DNA from: Dyadobacter chenhuakuii
GTDB lineage: Bacteria > Bacteroidota > Bacteroidia > Cytophagales > Spirosomataceae
Direction: 5' to 3'
Assembly: GCF_023821985.2 (NCBI RefSeq)
Contig: NZ_CP098805.1
Location: 1,798,001 to 1,862,000, forward strand
DNA: 64,000 nt
How positions within the stretch are numbered: position 1 is the stretch's first letter; every line of letters starts with the position of its first letter. The notes beneath the pieces were generated by a model that searched no databases, was not told where the DNA came from, and worked only from the letters and a program-made list of their open reading frames with translations. Below, piece by piece: positions 27,365 through 36,757 of the stretch. The position numbers and the translations under genes are program-made.

Positions 27365-27747
27365 AAAAGGCTCGTCCTTAAAGCGGCGATCTCACATTTA
27401 TCATCATACAAAACAAAACGGGGAAGCAAGCTTCCCCGTTTTGTTTCGATTAACCTAAGCGATTATTCAACAATAATGTCTTTGTGCGATGTAGTCATAG
27501 TATTATGTGGTTAGTTTAACAAAAGCTTTAAAGCAATGTATTAATGTTTGATTGACCAATAAGTAAAGTTATCAAATGAGTAAAATGTTCTTCATTAACG
27601 CCGTCCTGCTTTTAATCTACAACAAGGTAACTAGCAAAGCTTATTACAAGCTTTCCAGCAGGTAAGATTAACGAACCTTTTAAACAAAATGAATTCTATT
27701 TATTCTTCGGAAAAGCATTTATCAAAAGGAAAGAATTTTACTCAACC
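27365..27747. other. 383-bp gap between convergent genes
   Basis: The gap contains the antiporter terminator (27415-27442) and is otherwise AT-rich. On the minus strand an 11-codon frame (27463-27498, MTTSHKDIIVE) lies just before that hairpin; it is too short to call. Nothing else is recognisable. Confidence 0.5.
27415..27442 (+). terminator. bidirectional terminator hairpin
   Basis: A 12-bp perfect stem, AAAACGGGGAAG (27415-27426) with CTTCCCCGTTTT (27431-27442), around the loop CAAG. The A and T ends let it work on both strands; it follows the antiporter gene by about 50 bases. Confidence 0.8.
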
Positions 27748-28371
27748 TCACTTCGCAGCCAGCGAGCCGGGACCCAGCACTGCTTCGCGGAGGCCGTTTT
27801 GGATCATGGTGAATTGGAGGTCCATCAGGTAGTGGGATTTGTGATAGTCTTGCAGGACGGACTTGATGTTGCGGCGCTGCTGGTACAGCTTAGCCTTGGC
27901 CTTTTTGCTTTTAGTAATGGAAATCTCGCGACCAATGTCGTCGATATGTTTACCGTACATGCCGATGTTTGAAAAATCTGCATCTGCCGATGTGTAGTCA
28001 GCCGAAACTGCATTGCGCGTCTTTACATTGTTAATGGTGCAGTTGTAAAATCCATCCTTGATATCAACCTGGACGCGGTAACTGAATGATTTGAAACTTT
28101 CGGAAACGATCGGTTCCTGATCCTGGAAAACGATCCTGCCCAAACCCGCATCCTCAACCCTTATCACCTCACGATAGTTGGGATAGGTCCTGCGTATCCA
28201 GGCTCTCGCAGCGCTAAAAGCCTTATCGCGTGACTGGCCGGTTTGTACCGATTTGGTCTGGGTGATTTCGCCGGTGAACCGGTCGTAGGGCAAGCCTGAC
28301 TTCTGCGCGAAGCTTGGCGTGGACAGATTCAGGGCAACAATGAAGAGCGTTGAGAATAGAGGGTATTTCAT
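27748..28371 (-). CDS. secreted DUF4468-like protein
   Basis: A 207-residue protein with a Sec signal peptide (to about residue 22, SFAQ). The body resembles the DUF4468 (TBP-like fold) domain found in Bacteroidota periplasmic or surface proteins: the pattern SRDKAFSAARAWIRRTYPNY, then GRIVFQDQEP and SYRVQVDIKDGFYNCTINN. The C-terminal third is a charged helix (KSKKAKAKLYQQRRNIKSVL). Function is unknown. It stands as its own unit, 111 bp from the phosphatase gene that lies upstream on the same strand. Confidence 0.72.
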   Translation of the reverse strand: MKYPLFSTLFIVALNLSTPSFAQKSGLPYDRFTGEITQTKSVQTGQSRDKAFSAARAWIRRTYPNYREVIRVEDAGLGRIVFQDQEPIVSESFKSFSYRVQVDIKDGFYNCTINNVKTRNAVSADYTSADADFSNIGMYGKHIDDIGREISITKSKKAKAKLYQQRRNIKSVLQDYHKSHYLMDLQFTMIQNGLREAVLGPGSLAAK

Positions 28372-28482
28372 TACAGACTAGAGAGTATATATTTATCGGT
28401 AATGATAAGAATTATAGAAAATCTTTCAAAATTTATGTAGAGAAACTTGGATGTTTTTGTTACCGGAAGGCACTTTTTACAT

Positions 28483-29457
28483 TTATTCCTGATAAGTAAG
28501 CCTTTCAATGAGCAGTTCTCTGCGTTTTTGGTCTATACCAAGCTGATTTTTGATAAACTGCTCTATCCCGCCATACTTTTTATCAATAGTTTCGAAAGTA
28601 GCATTGATAAATCGCTCGTCCACGGTGATAAACACTTCTACTGCTTTCAGATCCATTTTGCGTTTGATGATTTTCCCCAATTTAGCTTTCCGCAATGTGC
28701 TCTCTGTGTGCTCCTGGCGATAATAATTGGACAGTAAATATTCATTCACTATTGTCTCACGGTCGACTTTCAGGATAGATAATATCAATGCGGAAATAAT
28801 GCCTGTACGGTCTTTTCCTGCCGAACAATGATATACGACCGGCGTATTAGAATCCAGAATATCCTGCATAATTTCCCGCAATGCATTCACATTCAAGGAT
28901 ACAGCATCTTCATAAAACTGGATTGTTTTGTCAAATGCCTGCTGTTCCGAAATCTGGCCGTTGATCACTTTTGTTTTTAACTGCGCAATTTCCCCCTCTT
29001 TGTCTTCGACCGTTGGCGTATGGAAATATTTGACATTCGGTGGCAAGCGATCCTCTTTACCTTTAATCTCATGATCGGTGCGCAGGTCGTATACGCTGGC
29101 AATGTGCAGTGAATTCAACTTGTCAAATTCGCCTTCATCCAGGCTGGCCAGATTTCCCGAGCGGTAGATCTTGCCTAAGCGGACTATCCTTCCATCTTTG
29201 GTTTTAAGACCGCCTATGTCTCTGAAATTCAGTGTGTTTCCGAAAGGAATGTATCGTTTAGCTAACAGTAACGAATCTTCCCCGTGAACAACCTGACGAT
29301 AAGCCGATTTCCCGTCATGATTCTCCGAAACACTGACTTTGCAAGCTGTAAGCGCAATCCCGGCCAGAAAAATATACAATGTTCCCCTTGCGCTGAGAAA
29401 TAACAATTTTGGAAAAATGAAACCACTTTTCCCGCCTGCTTCATTTGCCATTGGCAT
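28483..29457 (-). CDS. tyrosine-protein phosphatase, lipoprotein or membrane-anchored
   Basis: A 324-residue protein phosphatase of the bacterial Y_phosphatase3 / dual-specificity-like group. The catalytic loop HCSAGKDRTG supplies C211 and R217 (CX5R). Earlier blocks NTLNFRDIGGLKTKDGR and YRSGNLASLDEGE, and SVYDLRTDHEIKGKEDR, are classical for this family. The N-terminal 40 residues contain a hydrophobic segment ending LTAC, so it is probably a periplasmic lipoprotein with an extended start. It may dephosphorylate proteins or phosphoinositides; the target is unknown. It is divergent from the sugar dehydrogenase gene with a 125-bp gap. Confidence 0.88.
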   Translation of the reverse strand: MPMANEAGGKSGFIFPKLLFLSARGTLYIFLAGIALTACKVSVSENHDGKSAYRQVVHGEDSLLLAKRYIPFGNTLNFRDIGGLKTKDGRIVRLGKIYRSGNLASLDEGEFDKLNSLHIASVYDLRTDHEIKGKEDRLPPNVKYFHTPTVEDKEGEIAQLKTKVINGQISEQQAFDKTIQFYEDAVSLNVNALREIMQDILDSNTPVVYHCSAGKDRTGIISALILSILKVDRETIVNEYLLSNYYRQEHTESTLRKAKLGKIIKRKMDLKAVEVFITVDERFINATFETIDKKYGGIEQFIKNQLGIDQKRRELLIERLTYQE

Positions 29458-29582
29458 CCTGTTTTTTTGAAAGATATTCTTTTATTTTGATCCTAAAATC
29501 GATATTTGCCGTTATGCTTTGAAATGGATGTGTCAAATCCGTCGGTCTAAAATCTCATTTATAAACCTCTAACTTAGAACAA

Positions 29583-30824
29583 ATGTCTAAAAGTATTCTG
29601 TTAACCCTGGCGGGAGCAGCTTTTGTTATCGCTTCATGCCAAAACAAATCGTCCGAAAATTCGGATGCTGCTGAAAAAGATACCACGGCTACGGCCGGCG
29701 CTCCCGTCGAAACCCAAAAAGCCAATTCAGATTACAAACCTTCTTTCGAGGGACAGACAAGAATTGGAAGTGTAAAATCAACAACGGCATATGAAGGTAA
29801 AGTTCTCACCAGCGACCTAAAAAATCCTTGGGGTGTTACCACCTTGCCGGACGGACGTTTAATCATTACAGAAAAAGCTGGAACAATGCGCATCGCCACC
29901 ACCGATGGAAAGGTAAGCGCACCAATTACGGGCATTCCCGCTGTGAATGCAGAAGGACAAGGCGGTTTGCTGGGCATCCGTGTTGACCCTGAATTCGATA
30001 AAAACAGAATGGTTTACTGGGTCTTTGCAGAAAAACAACCTGGCGGCAACCTGACTTCCGTAGCGAAAGGAAAACTGTCAGCAGACGAGAAAAAAATCGA
30101 AGGCGCAACGGTTATTTACCGCGCTACACCCGCCTTTCCAAGCAACCTGCATTACGGCGGAAGGATTTTATTTGACAAACAAGGCGACCTTGTCATCAGC
30201 ACAGGCGAGCGCTCAGACACTGTTTCGAGACCGCAGGCGCAACATTTAAATTCCAGCCTGGGCAAAGTGATCCGCATTACCAAGGATGGCAAACCGGTGA
30301 AAGGCAATCCGTTTGAAGGCAAAGCGGGCGCGAAACCAGAGCTGTATTCTTATGGCCACCGCAATGTCCAGGGATTGGCGTTCCACCCTGTTTCGGGTGA
30401 TCTTTGGGAAGTTGAGTTTGGCCCAAGAGGCGGTGACGAGCTGAACCGCGTTGAAGCTGGAAAAAACTACGGCTGGCCGACCATTACTTACGGGATCGAA
30501 TACAGCGGCAAGAAAATCGGTGATTCGATCCAGGTGAAAGAAGGCATGGAGCAACCGGTTTACTACTGGGATCCTGTGGTTTCGCCGAGCGGCATCACAT
30601 TTTACAGCAGCGACAGCATTCCGGAATGGAAAAATAACCTTTTCATCGGCGGATTGAGCAGCATGCACATTGTGAGACTGGTAATCGAAAACAACAAAGT
30701 CGTGGGAGAAGAAAGGTTGCTGGCCTCCGAAGGACAGCGTTTCCGTGACATTACCGAAGGGAAAGACGGCGCATTATACGCCGTGACCGATCAGGGGAAA
30801 CTGTATCGCATTTTCAAAAAATAA
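29583..30824 (+). CDS. PQQ-dependent sugar dehydrogenase lipoprotein (GSDH type)
   Basis: A 413-residue periplasmic six-bladed propeller of the soluble glucose/sorbosone dehydrogenase family. It has a lipoprotein signal (lipid-modified Cys near 19, VIASC) and a hydrophilic, Ser/Ala-rich linker to about residue 50. Family blocks are clear: NPWGVTTLPDGRLIITEK, GQGGLLGIRVDPEF, LHYGGRILFDKQGDLVIS, SYGHRNVQGLAFHP and WEVEFGPRGGDELN. It would oxidise an aldose, passing electrons to the respiratory chain, if PQQ is available; no PQQ synthesis genes are in the window. A terminator follows. Confidence 0.9.
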   Translation: MSKSILLTLAGAAFVIASCQNKSSENSDAAEKDTTATAGAPVETQKANSDYKPSFEGQTRIGSVKSTTAYEGKVLTSDLKNPWGVTTLPDGRLIITEKAGTMRIATTDGKVSAPITGIPAVNAEGQGGLLGIRVDPEFDKNRMVYWVFAEKQPGGNLTSVAKGKLSADEKKIEGATVIYRATPAFPSNLHYGGRILFDKQGDLVISTGERSDTVSRPQAQHLNSSLGKVIRITKDGKPVKGNPFEGKAGAKPELYSYGHRNVQGLAFHPVSGDLWEVEFGPRGGDELNRVEAGKNYGWPTITYGIEYSGKKIGDSIQVKEGMEQPVYYWDPVVSPSGITFYSSDSIPEWKNNLFIGGLSSMHIVRLVIENNKVVGEERLLASEGQRFRDITEGKDGALYAVTDQGKLYRIFKK

Positions 30825-30842
30825 CAAAGCATTTGTAAAATA

Positions 30843-30881
30843 ACACGGCGCCGGTGAGCAATCATCCGGCGCCGTTTTTTT
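30843..30881 (+). terminator. rho-independent terminator after the sugar dehydrogenase
   Basis: ACGGCGCCGG and CCGGCGCCGT form a 10-bp stem around GTGAGCAATCAT-like loop bases, followed by a run of eight or more T bases near 30874-30881. Confidence 0.8.
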
Positions 30882-30993
30882 TATAATTGAAGTGCTCAGT
30901 GGTTACATTCTGAGCGCATTAGACGGCATGTCGTCGGGCATGGTATTTATATCTTTTGGTTTGAATAAATTTCCGAAGTACTCATACACCATC

Positions 30994-32121
30994 ATGATCC
31001 GATTTTCCAATCACCTCAAAAGCGTAAGTCTGGCTGCCTCTTTATTGAGCCTTGTTTTAATCATTGCCCTGCTATATGTGTTGCAAAGCGTTTTAATCCC
31101 GCTCTTATTTTCCATTCTGCTAGCCATTTCACTATTTCCGATCACCCGCTTTTTCGAAAAATATAAATTAAGCCGCGCAACGGCTTCCATCCTCTCCGTA
31201 CTCGTGGCTATTGTGCTCATTTCATTCCTGATCTGGTTTATTGTGCATCAGGTGATCGTGATCGGCGCTAACGGGAACGACCTGCAACTGCGTTTTATGC
31301 ACATCCTGGAAACGATCCAGAAATGGGTAACCATGCGTTTCGGCATTGAAGAAGGCGAAATCACGAAGCAGATCACAGGATTCTCCAATAGGGTTGTGAG
31401 CAATGCCGGAACCATTCTCAGCACTGCTTTTGGCTCAGTAGGCGGCATTCTGGCGGGGGTGATCATTGTGCCGTTGTTCACCTTTTTCCTTTTGTACTAC
31501 CGCGATTTCTTCCGTGAGTTTTTCTTTCACGCATTTGCATCCGCATCCAAAGAAGTGGTCAGTGACGTGCTTGACAAGATTTATTATGTTGTACAAAGTT
31601 ACCTGGTCGGACTTGTAACGGTTATGGGCATCGTCGCGATCCTGAATACGGTTGGTCTGCTGGTTTTGGGCATTCCCTATGCATGGTTCTTCGGTATCCT
31701 GGCTTCGCTGTTGATGTTGCTTCCCTATATTGGCATTGCGATCGGCTCGGTGCTTCCGGCTTTGTTTGCTTTGGCTACCAAAGATAGCGCATGGTATGCA
31801 GTGGGTGTGGTTGCCTGGTTTCAGGTTGTGCAGTTTTTGGAAGGCAACTTCCTTACGCCCAACATTGTAGGTGGAAAAGTAAGCATTAACCCGCTAATGG
31901 CGCTTGTAGGATTGCTTTTAGGCGGTATGCTTTTCGGTCTGGCCGGTTTGATCCTCGCTATCCCGATTACCGCTGTTTTGAAAGTGGTTTTTGATGCCAT
32001 TCCGTCCATGAAAGCCTACGGATTCCTGATCGGAGAACCCGAAAAATATCACCTCAAGCGCTTTTCCAACAAGATCATCATGAAGCGCTGGAAAATCAAC
32101 CAGGTCCCGAACCAGGAATAG
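30994..32121 (+). CDS. AI-2E family transporter
   Basis: A 375-residue inner-membrane protein with about eight hydrophobic helices, in the arrangement of the AI-2E/PerM/TqsA family: two N-terminal helices, a soluble segment (about 100-145), a helix hairpin, and the C-terminal run with LLPYIGIAIGSVLPALFAL and FLEGNFLTPNIVGGKVSINP (a highly conserved block). Members export signalling molecules or act as Na+(Li+)/H+ antiporters; which applies is not clear. An ATG at 30994 gives the natural N-terminus; the frame stays open for 34 more codons upstream from a GTG near 30892, with no family character. A terminator follows at 32161. Confidence 0.88.
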   Translation: MIRFSNHLKSVSLAASLLSLVLIIALLYVLQSVLIPLLFSILLAISLFPITRFFEKYKLSRATASILSVLVAIVLISFLIWFIVHQVIVIGANGNDLQLRFMHILETIQKWVTMRFGIEEGEITKQITGFSNRVVSNAGTILSTAFGSVGGILAGVIIVPLFTFFLLYYRDFFREFFFHAFASASKEVVSDVLDKIYYVVQSYLVGLVTVMGIVAILNTVGLLVLGIPYAWFFGILASLLMLLPYIGIAIGSVLPALFALATKDSAWYAVGVVAWFQVVQFLEGNFLTPNIVGGKVSINPLMALVGLLLGGMLFGLAGLILAIPITAVLKVVFDAIPSMKAYGFLIGEPEKYHLKRFSNKIIMKRWKINQVPNQE

Positions 32122-32160
32122 ATGATCCTGATCCGGGTCAGAGTTAAAATCCTATACATT

Positions 32161-32192
32161 AAAAAATGCCGCACTAACCTGCGGCATTTTTT
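32161..32192 (+). terminator. bidirectional terminator after the AI-2E gene
   Basis: AAAAAATGCCGCA (32161-32173) pairs with TGCGGCATTTTTT (32180-32192) around CTAACC. The stem is 13 bp with flanking A and T runs. Confidence 0.8.
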
Positions 32193-32204
32193 ATTTTAAT
32201 GCCT

Positions 32205-32233
32205 TTTTAACTTGCTTTTAACTTGCTATTAAC
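32205..32233. promoter_or_regulatory. tandem TTAAC direct repeats, candidate operator
   Basis: Two copies of TTTTAACTTGC (32205-32215 and 32216-32226) followed by TATTAAC (32227-32233) place TTAAC on the same face of the helix three times at 11-bp spacing. Such phased direct repeats are typical of response-regulator or activator sites. It lies about 210 bp upstream of the efflux operon. Confidence 0.35.
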
Positions 32234-32439
32234 GGTAATGTGCGGTTTTTGTATCGGTATTAGTTAAATCCAATTCTGCAAAAAGAGAAACCCTCATTTC
32301 AATGAACAATGTGATCCTATTAGCGATGGTTTACATCTTGTCTCACAGAAATTTTATAATTCAGGGGTTGCGATTTGATTCAATATCAGACAAAACTATG
32401 CGTAGTAAACCACATTTTATCAAATAGCAAATTACCATC

Positions 32440-33522
32440 ATGAAGAGAATTCTCATGGTCCTCAGTTTGTGTGCAACCCTGTTCCACACAAGTTGTGAAT
32501 CCAAAAAAGAAGAAAAAGAAGAAGAAGTTAAGTTCCTGGTGACAAGCCCCTTGCAAAGAGACACATTGGTTACCAAGGAATATGTAAGCCAGATCCGGGC
32601 GATCAGCCACATTGAGCTGCGTGCTTTGGAAAGAGGTTATTTACAAAACATCTATGTGGACGAAGGTCAGACCGTTAAAAAAGGCCAGCTGATGTTCAAG
32701 ATCATGCCGATGCTTTATCAGGCCGAACAACAAAAAGCACAGGCAGAAGCCAATTTTGCAGAGATCGAATTCAAAAACACCAAGTCGCTGGCCGACAGCA
32801 ATGTGGTTTCCAAAAACGAGCTGGCACTTGCCAAAGCCAAATTGGACAAAGCCAAAGCAGAACTGGGATTAGCCACAACGCACCTGGGCTTCACCGAAAT
32901 CCGCGCGCCATTCAACGGCATCATGGACCATTTTCAGGTGAGATTGGGAAGTTTGTTGGACGAAGGGGATTTGCTGACAACATTGTCTGACAACAGTGAA
33001 ATGTGGGTTTATTTCAATGTCCCCGAAGCTGAATATTTGGATTACAAAGCCAACGAAGCCACAGCAGGCATGCTTAATGTGAACCTGCGCATGGCGAACA
33101 ATCAAATGTTCCCGCATTCGGGATCCGTAAAAACGATTGAAGCTGATTTCAACAACGAGACTGGTAACATCGCTTTCAGGGCCACATTCCCAAATCCAAA
33201 AAGATTGCTGAGACACGGTGAGACAGGAAATGTATTGGTAACCGTTCCGATGAAAAATGCCTTGCTGATCCCCCAAAAAGCCACTTTCGAGGTTTTGGAA
33301 AAGAAATACGTGTATGTGGTGGATAAAGACAACAAGATCCGTTCGAGGGAAATTGAAATCGAAGCAGAACTTCCGCACATCTTCGTCGTAAAATCCGGTC
33401 TGAAAGCCGATGAGAAAATCCTTCTGGAAGGTTTGCGCCAGGTGAAAGAGAACGAAAAGATCCACTCTACTTTCGTAAAACCTGATTCTGTGATTTCCAA
33501 TCTGAGTCTGTACGCTGAATAG
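32440..33522 (+). CDS. RND efflux periplasmic adaptor (membrane fusion protein)
   Basis: A 360-residue lipoprotein of the HlyD/AcrA family, linking the inner-membrane pump to the outer-membrane channel. The signal peptide ends TSC (about residue 19) and is followed by a lysine/glutamate-rich linker. The biotin/lipoyl-like domain halves appear at about 58-82 (LQNIYVDEGQTVKKGQLMFK) and about 145-165 (ITEIRAPFNGIMD-type block), with a coiled-coil hairpin between (about 88-130, YQAEQQKAQAEANFAEIEF). Beta-barrel and membrane-proximal domains follow. It is the first gene of a three-gene operon and lies 28 bp before the pump gene. Confidence 0.93.
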   Translation: MKRILMVLSLCATLFHTSCESKKEEKEEEVKFLVTSPLQRDTLVTKEYVSQIRAISHIELRALERGYLQNIYVDEGQTVKKGQLMFKIMPMLYQAEQQKAQAEANFAEIEFKNTKSLADSNVVSKNELALAKAKLDKAKAELGLATTHLGFTEIRAPFNGIMDHFQVRLGSLLDEGDLLTTLSDNSEMWVYFNVPEAEYLDYKANEATAGMLNVNLRMANNQMFPHSGSVKTIEADFNNETGNIAFRATFPNPKRLLRHGETGNVLVTVPMKNALLIPQKATFEVLEKKYVYVVDKDNKIRSREIEIEAELPHIFVVKSGLKADEKILLEGLRQVKENEKIHSTFVKPDSVISNLSLYAE

Positions 33523-33550
33523 TCCGCTATCTTAACAAGCACAAAACGAC

Positions 33551-36500
33551 ATGTTTAATCAATTCATAAGAAGACCTGTATTTGCAATCGTGATCTCGAT
33601 CATGATCGTATTTATAGGCATCCTGGCAATTGAGAAATTACCCATTTCCCAGTTCCCGGACATTGCCCCTACAACCGTCAATATCTTTATCGCCTACCCT
33701 GGCGCGAGTGCCGATGTGTTGGTAAAATCAACTTTGATCACCCTTGAACAGGCCATTAACGGAGTTCAGGATATGCGGTACATTGCTACCGATGCAACGA
33801 GTGCGGGGGAGGCGACGCTCAGGATCATCTTCGAGCCCGGCACCGACCCGAACGTGGCTGTTATCCGGGTAAAAACCAGGGTCGACCAGGTTATGCCGCT
33901 TTTGCCGGAACTGGTTCAGCGCGAAGGGGTTATTATCTCGCCCGTTCAGCCTAGTATGCTGATGTATGTCAATCTTTATTCAAAAGATAAGAGCATTGAC
34001 GAGAAATTCCTGTTTAACTACGCAACGGTGAAAATGATCCCCGAAATCCAGCGGACCAAAGGGATTGCAAGAGCGCAGATTTTAGGATCAAGGAGATATG
34101 CAATGCGTCTCTGGTTGAATCCGGAGCGTATGCGTGCTTACAACATTTCTACGGAAGAAGTCATGAAGGCGGTGGGCGAACAAAGTATCGTAGGTCGCCC
34201 GGGTCGTATCGGGCAAAGCTCCGGTATCGCAGCCCAGTCGCTGGAATATGTGCTTACTTACAAAGGTCGTTACGACAAACCCGAAGAATACGAGAACATC
34301 ATTGTCCGCGCTAATGCTCAGGGTGAAAGCGTTCACTTGCGTGACATTGCGAAAGTGGAACTTGGATCTGAATTCTTTGACATTTACTCCAACCTCGACG
34401 GCCATCCTTCGGCAGCGATCGTGTTGCGCCAAAACTATGGAAGTAACGCGAGCGATGTAATTGAAGAGGTGAAAAAGAAGCTGGATGTGATGAAAGAATC
34501 CTTCCCTCCGGGCGTGGATTACAAGATCAGTTATGACGTTTCTCAGTTTTTGGACGCGTCTATTGAGCAGGTTATTGACACATTAAGGGATGCATTTATC
34601 CTTGTTGCGCTCGTCGTATTCATATTTCTTGGCGACTGGCGCTCTACTTTGATTCCGATCCTGGCCGTGCCGGTTTCGCTGATCGGGGCATTCTTTGTCA
34701 TACAGGCTTTCGGGCTTTCGATCAATTTGATTACGCTTTTTGCGCTTGTACTTGCGATTGGTATTGTGGTCGATGATGCGATCGTCGTCGTCGAGGCCGT
34801 CCATGCGAAGTTTGAGGAAGAGCCGGGGATTTCCCCTTTTAATGCGGTGAAAAAAGTGCTTGGTGAGATCAGCGGTGCCATTATTGCGATCACGGCTGTT
34901 ATGGTTTCGGTGTTCCTTCCGATCTCGTTCATGTCCGGTCCGGTCGGCACATTCTACCGGCAGTTCTCTATTACCATGGCGAGTTCAATCGTTATTTCGG
35001 CCCTTATCGCCTTGACCTTGACGCCGGTTTTGTGTGCAATGCTGCTTCAAAATCACCACGGTCACCAGAAAAAGAAAAACTTACTTACCAAAGGCCTTGA
35101 TGCTTTTAACAGAACATTTGACAAGCTGACAGGAAGATATGTAAGCCTGCTGAAACGCATTGTGAGCCGCAGGGTTGTAACCTGGGTTGTGTTACTCGGC
35201 TTCTGCGCAGGGATTGTTTTTGTAAATAAAATTCTGCCCGCAGGTTTTATTCCAAATGAAGATCAAAGCACGATCTACGCGATCATTCAGACGCCTCCGG
35301 GATCCACTTTGGAAAAAACGAATGAAGTTTCCCGCCGTCTTCAAAAGATATGCGAAGAAGTGGAAGGAATCGAATCGGTTTCGTCACTGGCAGGTTATGA
35401 GATCATGACAGAAGGCCGCGGTTCCAATGCGGGAACGTGTTTGATCAACTTGAAACCTTGGCACGACCGTAAGCAGAATGTGAAAGAGATCATGGAAGAA
35501 CTGGAAAAAGAAACGCGCGGTCTTGGTGCCGTAGTCGAATTCTTCGAACCCCCAGCGATCCCGGGTTTTGGTACATCCGGCGGTTTCTCTATGCGTCTTT
35601 TGGATAAAACTTCTGACACCGATTACGCGGAGTTTGACAAGATCAACAAGAAATTCATGGATGACCTTGCGAAACGTCCTGAGCTTACGGGCTTGTTCAC
35701 ATTCTTCGCAGCGAACTATCCGCAGTACGAATTGCAGATTGACAATCAGCTGGCTATGCAAAAAGGTGTGTCGATTGGAAAAGCGATGGACAACCTGAAC
35801 ATTATGATCGGTAGTACATACGAACAGGGTTTCACCAGATTCAACCAGTTCTTTAAAGTGTACGTGCAGTCTGACCCGAGTTTCAGAAGGCTCCCTTCCG
35901 ATCTTTTGAAATTGTTTGTGAAAAACGACGCAGGCGAAATGGTGCCTTACTCCTCATTCATGACATTGAAAAAAGGTCAGGGCCCGAACGAGATCACGCG
36001 TTTCAACCTCTATAATTCAGCTGCGATCCAGGGTCTTCCGGCCAAAGGTTACACCACAGCCGATGCCATTCAGGCGATCCGCGAAGTGGCTGCCAAAACT
36101 TTGCCGCAGGGTTATGACATCGCATTTGAAGGTCTTTCCTATGACGAATCGATCCGTGGAAATGAGTCGCTCGTTGTGTTTGCGATTGTGTTGGCCTTCG
36201 TTTATTTCGTGTTGGCAGCGCAGTATGAGAGCTTTATTATTCCGTTTGCGGTTGTGTTGTCACTGCCAGTTGGGGTGTTTGGTTCATTCCTTTTGCTCAA
36301 ATTAATGGGGTTGGAAAACAACATTTATGCGCAGATCGGTTTGATCATGCTCGTCGGGTTGCTTGGTAAAAATGCCGTACTGATCGTCGAGTTTGCCGTC
36401 CAGAAGCGGTCGCAGGGGGAAACTATCCTGAATGCTGCTATCGAAGGTGCCCGGGTTCGTTTCCGTCCTATTTTGATGACGTCGTTTGCATTCGTTGCCG

Positions 36501-36757
36501 GCTTGATCCCATTGATCATTGCCACAGGTGCCGGTGCGATCGGTAACCGTACAATCGGTGCGTCAGCGATGGGCGGGATGCTTTTCGGAACCATCTTCGG
36601 GGTGATCATTATCCCTGGATTGTACTACATCTTTGGCACCCTGGCCGACGGCAGAAAAATGATTAAAGACGAGGAAGACGGCTCGCTTACCGAACAATTC
36701 GTTCATGCAGTCGACATTTTCCCTCACACTCAAGAAACTCAAAATGATGAGCAATAA
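33551..36757 (+). CDS. RND multidrug efflux pump permease (HAE1 family)
   Basis: A 1068-residue inner-membrane proton-driven pump of the AcrB/MexB type. Twelve helices are arranged as one plus five around two large periplasmic loops. Diagnostic blocks include FIRRPVFAIVISIMIVFIG at the start, LALVLAIGIVVDDAIVVVEA with the paired aspartates of the proton relay (helix 4), and LIMLVGLLGKNAVLIVEF with the conserved lysine (helix 10). Length and layout match hydrophobe/amphiphile exporters, so substrates are likely drugs, dyes, bile salts or detergents. The adaptor gene precedes it and the outer-membrane factor gene overlaps its last 14 bases. Confidence 0.96.
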   Translation: MFNQFIRRPVFAIVISIMIVFIGILAIEKLPISQFPDIAPTTVNIFIAYPGASADVLVKSTLITLEQAINGVQDMRYIATDATSAGEATLRIIFEPGTDPNVAVIRVKTRVDQVMPLLPELVQREGVIISPVQPSMLMYVNLYSKDKSIDEKFLFNYATVKMIPEIQRTKGIARAQILGSRRYAMRLWLNPERMRAYNISTEEVMKAVGEQSIVGRPGRIGQSSGIAAQSLEYVLTYKGRYDKPEEYENIIVRANAQGESVHLRDIAKVELGSEFFDIYSNLDGHPSAAIVLRQNYGSNASDVIEEVKKKLDVMKESFPPGVDYKISYDVSQFLDASIEQVIDTLRDAFILVALVVFIFLGDWRSTLIPILAVPVSLIGAFFVIQAFGLSINLITLFALVLAIGIVVDDAIVVVEAVHAKFEEEPGISPFNAVKKVLGEISGAIIAITAVMVSVFLPISFMSGPVGTFYRQFSITMASSIVISALIALTLTPVLCAMLLQNHHGHQKKKNLLTKGLDAFNRTFDKLTGRYVSLLKRIVSRRVVTWVVLLGFCAGIVFVNKILPAGFIPNEDQSTIYAIIQTPPGSTLEKTNEVSRRLQKICEEVEGIESVSSLAGYEIMTEGRGSNAGTCLINLKPWHDRKQNVKEIMEELEKETRGLGAVVEFFEPPAIPGFGTSGGFSMRLLDKTSDTDYAEFDKINKKFMDDLAKRPELTGLFTFFAANYPQYELQIDNQLAMQKGVSIGKAMDNLNIMIGSTYEQGFTRFNQFFKVYVQSDPSFRRLPSDLLKLFVKNDAGEMVPYSSFMTLKKGQGPNEITRFNLYNSAAIQGLPAKGYTTADAIQAIREVAAKTLPQGYDIAFEGLSYDESIRGNESLVVFAIVLAFVYFVLAAQYESFIIPFAVVLSLPVGVFGSFLLLKLMGLENNIYAQIGLIMLVGLLGKNAVLIVEFAVQKRSQGETILNAAIEGARVRFRPILMTSFAFVAGLIPLIIATGAGAIGNRTIGASAMGGMLFGTIFGVIIIPGLYYIFGTLADGRKMIKDEEDGSLTEQFVHAVDIFPHTQETQNDEQ

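Larger units (their letters stand above)
32122..32439. other. 318-bp region upstream of the RND efflux operon
   Basis: It holds the terminator of the AI-2E gene (32161-32192), then three TTAAC motifs spaced 11 bp apart (32207, 32218, 32229) that look like an operator, and the efflux promoter region. A TTTG at 32374 has no good TAnnTTTG partner 19 bases downstream, so I do not place the promoter. No gene is seen. Confidence 0.55.

Noticed and set aside
27415..27498. Ile/Val leader-peptide attenuator
   Set aside because: The short frame contains two isoleucines and a valine before a terminator, but no minus-strand gene lies downstream of the hairpin, so it cannot attenuate anything.
32374..32404. 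Promoter for the RND efflux operon
   Set aside because: TTTG is present, but the octamer 19 bases downstream (TATGCGTA) does not fit TAnnTTTG well enough to call.
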